A DNA stretch of 24,797 nucleotides from Campylobacterales bacterium (GTDB lineage: Bacteria; Campylobacterota; Campylobacteria; Campylobacterales; QNZT01): contig JALSQA010000451.1 in assembly GCA_026985685.1 (NCBI GenBank), positions 1 through 24,797 on the forward strand, written 5' to 3'. Position 1 is the stretch's first letter, and each line of letters opens with the position of its first letter. The notes beneath the pieces were generated by a model. The model had not been told where the DNA came from, made no database searches, and was given only the letters and a program-made list of their open reading frames with translations. Positions 21,882 through 24,797 of this stretch are shown here, piece by piece. The position numbers and the translations under genes were made by a program.

Positions 21882-22250
21882 ATGGCTAGGATTGCTGGTG
21901 TAGATTTACCGAAAAAAAAGAGAATAGAATACGGATTGACGTATATATTTGGAATCGGACTTAAAAGCTCAAGAGATATTTTAAATAAAGTTGGTATTTC
22001 ATTGGACAAAAGAGTTCATGAATTAACAGAAGATGATATTGCTGCAATTAGAAATGAAATTCAAAATACTTACCAGGTAGAAGGTGATCTTCGTAAAAAA
22101 GTTGCTATGGATATAAAAGCATTGATGGATCTTGGAAGTTATAGAGGACTTAGACACAGAAGAGGATTGCCAGTACGTGGTCAAAAAACAAAAACAAATG
22201 CTAGAACCAGAAAAGGTCGTAAAAAGACTGTTGGTTCAGCTACTAAGTAA
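21882..22250 (+). CDS. rpsM: 30S ribosomal protein S13
   Basis: Head protein contacting L5 and the P-site tRNA. 122 residues: MARIAGVDLPKKKRIEYGLTYIFGIG, the helix-two-turn-helix region, and the C-terminal YRGLRHRRGLPVRGQKTKTNARTRKG tail. The AAGGATAATCA site overlaps the rpmJ end. 12 bases to rpsK. Confidence 0.98.
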   Translation: MARIAGVDLPKKKRIEYGLTYIFGIGLKSSRDILNKVGISLDKRVHELTEDDIAAIRNEIQNTYQVEGDLRKKVAMDIKALMDLGSYRGLRHRRGLPVRGQKTKTNARTRKGRKKTVGSATK

Positions 22251-22262
22251 CGGAGCAATATA

Positions 22263-22655
22263 ATGGCAAAAAGAAAAGTTACAAGAAAAAAAGTAGTTAA
22301 GAAAAATATTGCAAAAGGTATCGTACATATCGCTGCTACATTTAATAACACTATGATAACAATTACTGATGAAATGGGAAATGCAATTGCGTGGAGCAGT
22401 GCAGGTGGTTTAGGTTTTAAAGGAAGTAAAAAATCTACTCCTTATGCAGCTCAACAAGCAGTTGAAGATGCAATGGCTAAAGCAATGGAACACGGTATCA
22501 AAGAAGTTGGTATTAAAGTTCAAGGACCAGGATCAGGACGTGAAACTGCTGTCAAAAGTGTTGGAGCAATAGAAGGTATTAAAGTATTGTTTTTAAAAGA
22601 TGTCACACCATTACCACATAATGGTTGTAGACCTCCAAAAAGAAGAAGAGTGTAG
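22263..22655 (+). CDS. rpsK: 30S ribosomal protein S11
   Basis: Platform protein near the 3' end of 16S rRNA and the mRNA exit. 130 residues: GIVHIAATFNNTMITITDE, WSSAGGLGFKGSKKSTPYAAQ, VQGPGSGRETAVKS and the C-terminal VTPLPHNGCRPPKRRRV are diagnostic. GGAGCAATATA precedes the start; 9 bases to rpsD. Confidence 0.99.
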   Translation: MAKRKVTRKKVVKKNIAKGIVHIAATFNNTMITITDEMGNAIAWSSAGGLGFKGSKKSTPYAAQQAVEDAMAKAMEHGIKEVGIKVQGPGSGRETAVKSVGAIEGIKVLFLKDVTPLPHNGCRPPKRRRV

Positions 22656-22664
22656 GGGTAGGAT

Positions 22665-23291
22665 ATGGCAAGATATAGAGGACCAGTAGAAAAAATCGAA
22701 AGAAGACTCGGTGTATCTCTCGCACTTAAAGGTGAGAGAAGATTAGCAGGTAAAAGTGCACTAGATAAAAGACCTTATCCACCAGGACAACATGGACAAA
22801 GAAGAACAAAAGTTAGCGAATATGGTTTACAGCTTCGTGAAAAACAAAAAGCTAAGTTCATGTATGGTGTTAGTGAAAAACAATTTAGAAGATTGTTTTC
22901 TGATGCAAATAGAATGGAAGGAAATACAGGTGCTAACTTGATTTCACTTCTTGAAAGAAGACTTGACAATGCTGTTTATAGAATGGGATTTGCAACAACT
23001 AGAAATTTTGCTAGACAACTTGTTACACATGGACATATCCTTGTAGATGGTAAAAAAGTTGATATTCCTTCATATAGAGTAAAACCAGGTCAAAAAATTG
23101 AAGTCAAAGAGAAATCAAAAACTAATCCTCAAGTAGTTAGAGCAGGTGAATTAACAGCACAAACTGGTATAGTTCCTTGGGTAGATGTTGAGATTGATAA
23201 AAAATATGGTATTTTTACAAGATTACCAGAGAGAGACGAAGTAGTTATACCAGTAGAAGAGAGACTCATCGTAGAGCTTTACTCTAAATAA
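22665..23291 (+). CDS. rpsD: 30S ribosomal protein S4
   Basis: Primary 16S rRNA-binding protein, fidelity factor, and in several bacteria the feedback repressor of its own operon. 208 residues. The N-terminus (MARYRGPVEKIERRLG) lacks the zinc-binding Cys cluster, a Cys-free form. GQHGQRRTKVSEYGLQLREKQ and the S4 RNA-binding domain ERRLDNAVYRMGFATTRNFA, then VTHGHILVDGKKVDIPSY, follow. Its likely regulatory target would be the leader before rpmJ (inference). Confidence 0.98.
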   Translation: MARYRGPVEKIERRLGVSLALKGERRLAGKSALDKRPYPPGQHGQRRTKVSEYGLQLREKQKAKFMYGVSEKQFRRLFSDANRMEGNTGANLISLLERRLDNAVYRMGFATTRNFARQLVTHGHILVDGKKVDIPSYRVKPGQKIEVKEKSKTNPQVVRAGELTAQTGIVPWVDVEIDKKYGIFTRLPERDEVVIPVEERLIVELYSK

Positions 23292-23308
23292 GCATAAGGG
23301 ATTAAAAG

Positions 23309-24322
23309 ATGAAAAAGATTACAACATCTTTGTATATGCCGCATGAAATTGAGATAGAAAAGATTGATGAAAACAGGGTAAAAATATTTACTTACCCTTT
23401 TCAAAGTGGATTTGCCGTTACTGTGGCACATCCGCTTCGTCGTCTTCTACTTGGAAGTTCAGCAGGATATGCAGTAACCGCATTGAAAATTGACGGTGTT
23501 ACACATGAATTTGATTCTATTAGAGGAATGTTAGAAGATGTTTCGTTATTTATCATTAATTTGAAAAATATTCGATTCAAAATCAAAGACGATTCAAATA
23601 AAGTAGAAGTCAATTATAGTTTTACTGGTTTCAAAGAGATCAAAGGTTCTGACCTGGACAATGAAAGTGTCGAAGTTGTAACACCAGATGTACATTTGGC
23701 TACAATTAATGAAGATGCACAACTGAATTTTTCAATTATTATTGAAAAAGGTATTGGTTATGTCCCAAGTGAAGATTTGAGAGATAATTTACCTGAAGAT
23801 TATATTGGTGTGGATGCATTTTTTACACCTGTAGTAAAAGCTATATATAGTATTGAAAATATGTTGGTTGAAGATGATCCTACATTTGAAAAGATTGTTT
23901 TTGATATCCAAACTGATGGACAAATTCCTCCTATTCAAGCGTTTAAAGAATCAATAGAAGCACTCAATGAGCAAATATCTATTTTTTCAAAAGCCATGGA
24001 TATTGATGTGAGTGTTCCACAGGATGATTATGAAAATTCAGTAGAATTGAAAAAATTGTTACAAGATGTAGAAGCATTAAGCTTAAGTGCGAGAAGTTTC
24101 AATTGTCTTGATCGTGCAAATATCAAACACATAGCTGAACTTTCACTTATGAGTGAATTAGAATTAAAAGGATTAAAAAACCTTGGTAAAAAATCTTTTG
24201 AAGAGATTACAAGCAAATTAGAAGCTTTGGGATTTCCTGTGGGATATCAATTTGAAGAAGGTTTCTTAAAAGTTTTAAATAAAAAATTACAAGAATTAAA
24301 ATCACAAGCTGGGGATGCATAA
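23309..24322 (+). CDS. rpoA: RNA polymerase subunit alpha
   Basis: Scaffold of RNA polymerase assembly and contact for activators and UP elements. 337 residues. The N-terminal dimerisation domain shows GFAVTVAHPLRRLLLGSSAG and GVTHEFDSIRGMLEDV; an acidic linker leads to the C-terminal domain (about residues 255-320) with LSARSFNCLDRANI and LKNLGKKSFEEI. The Arg and Asn equivalent to R265 and N268, the DNA-contact residues for UP elements, are present in RSFNCL. 17 bases after rpsD; rplQ starts on the next base after its stop. Confidence 0.99.
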   Translation: MKKITTSLYMPHEIEIEKIDENRVKIFTYPFQSGFAVTVAHPLRRLLLGSSAGYAVTALKIDGVTHEFDSIRGMLEDVSLFIINLKNIRFKIKDDSNKVEVNYSFTGFKEIKGSDLDNESVEVVTPDVHLATINEDAQLNFSIIIEKGIGYVPSEDLRDNLPEDYIGVDAFFTPVVKAIYSIENMLVEDDPTFEKIVFDIQTDGQIPPIQAFKESIEALNEQISIFSKAMDIDVSVPQDDYENSVELKKLLQDVEALSLSARSFNCLDRANIKHIAELSLMSELELKGLKNLGKKSFEEITSKLEALGFPVGYQFEEGFLKVLNKKLQELKSQAGDA

Positions 24323-24673
24323 ATGAGACATAGACATGGATATAGAAAATTAGGGAGAACTTCAAGTCACAGAAAAGCTTTACTGAAGAATATGTCTATC
24401 GCTTTGATTAAAAGTGGAAAGATAGAAACTACAGTACCTAAAGCAAAAGAACTTAGAAGTTATTTTGAAAAATTAATTACAAAAGCTAGAGTTGGTGATG
24501 CAAACTCTCATAAAGCTATTTTTGCTGCATTGCAAGATAAAGAGTGTACAAAAAAGTTGATTGAAGAGATCGCACCAGAGTATAAAGAAAGAAATGGTGG
24601 ATATACCAGAATCACAAGAACAAGAATCAGACGCGGAGATGCATCTGAAATGGCTTTTATCGAATTGGTATAA
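24323..24673 (+). CDS. rplQ: 50S ribosomal protein L17
   Basis: Tunnel-exit region protein. 116 residues: MRHRHGYRKLGRTSSHRKAL, the KSGKIETTVPKAKELRSYFEKLIT block and the C-terminal NGGYTRITRTRIRRGDASEM are diagnostic. Starts directly after the rpoA stop (TAAATG), last gene of the super-operon, with the terminator 12 bases on. Confidence 0.99.
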   Translation: MRHRHGYRKLGRTSSHRKALLKNMSIALIKSGKIETTVPKAKELRSYFEKLITKARVGDANSHKAIFAALQDKECTKKLIEEIAPEYKERNGGYTRITRTRIRRGDASEMAFIELV

Positions 24674-24684
24674 AGCTTATATTT

Positions 24685-24710
24685 GTAGAGAAGTTACTTA
24701 ACTTCTCTAC
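24685..24710 (+). terminator. intrinsic terminator of the ribosomal super-operon
   Basis: GTAGAGAAGTT (24685-24695), loop ACTT, AACTTCTCTAC (24700-24710): a perfect 11-bp stem followed by TTCCTTC. The 3' tract is pyrimidine-rich rather than pure T, but stem quality and position make this the operon terminator. Confidence 0.85.
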
Positions 24711-24759
24711 TTCCTTCATAAATTCATATTATTAAACTTCATATTTAAATATATTTTGA

Positions 24760-24797
24760 TACAATCGTTATAACAATACAACACAAATAAGGGAAAT
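24760..24797 (+). promoter_or_regulatory. putative promoter and ribosome-binding site of the next gene
   Basis: TTTTGATACAAT offers a -10 (TACAAT, 24760-24765; TATAAC at 24769-24774 is an alternative) after a periodic T-rich stretch. AAGGG near the right edge looks like a Shine-Dalgarno site for a gene whose start lies just outside the window. Confidence 0.5.

Overview
The window is AT-rich chromosomal DNA that looks like Campylobacterota (Epsilonproteobacteria), probably a Sulfurovum/Sulfurimonas-type lineage. The assignment rests on gene order and protein character: nadD-rsfS placed divergently from gap-pgk-tpiA, a short zinc-type S14, no rpmD (L30) between rpsE and rplO, no adk between secY and map, and several promoters with a clear -10 but no obvious -35. 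Genus level is inference.

Region 1 (1-5316) holds a type I secretion operon on the plus strand: a TolC-like outer-membrane protein cut by the left window edge, an HlyB/LapB-type ABC exporter with a catalytically dead C39-like domain, and an HlyD-type adaptor starting with TTG. It ends in a strong hairpin shared with the convergent rsfS gene. The secreted cargo is not in the window.

Region 2 (5319-9519) has nadD and rsfS on the minus strand (NAD synthesis, ribosome silencing). Divergent from them is the lower-glycolysis/gluconeogenesis operon gap-pgk-tpiA, followed by a convergent small ABM-domain monooxygenase gene. The nadD/gap spacer carries a palindrome that provides a -10 hexamer on both strands.

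Region 3 (9520-9871) is a 352-base noncoding spacer almost filled by an unusual nested palindromic element (9575-9849). A perfect 29-bp outer inverted repeat encloses two long imperfect hairpins whose loops are complementary to each other, with a C(UUCG)G mini-hairpin between them. I do not recognise it, and it is the most interesting object in the window. pssA (phosphatidylserine synthase) follows directly.

Region 4 (10424-24710) is the fused S10-spc-alpha ribosomal super-operon: rpsJ-rplC-rplD-rplW-rplB-rpsS-rplV-rpsC-rplP-rpmC-rpsQ-rplN-rplX-rplE-rpsN-rpsH-rplF-rplR-rpsE-rplO-secY-map-infA-rpmJ-rpsM-rpsK-rpsD-rpoA-rplQ, closed by a strong terminator. It starts at a near-consensus promoter (TTGACT-17-TATACT). 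A second promoter with a structured leader lies between infA and rpmJ. Both have GC-rich discriminators, as expected for growth-rate/stringent control. L22 carries a long Lys/Ala linker plus a helix-hairpin-helix-like C-terminal domain. The last ~85 bases contain a putative promoter and ribosome-binding site for a gene starting beyond the window.
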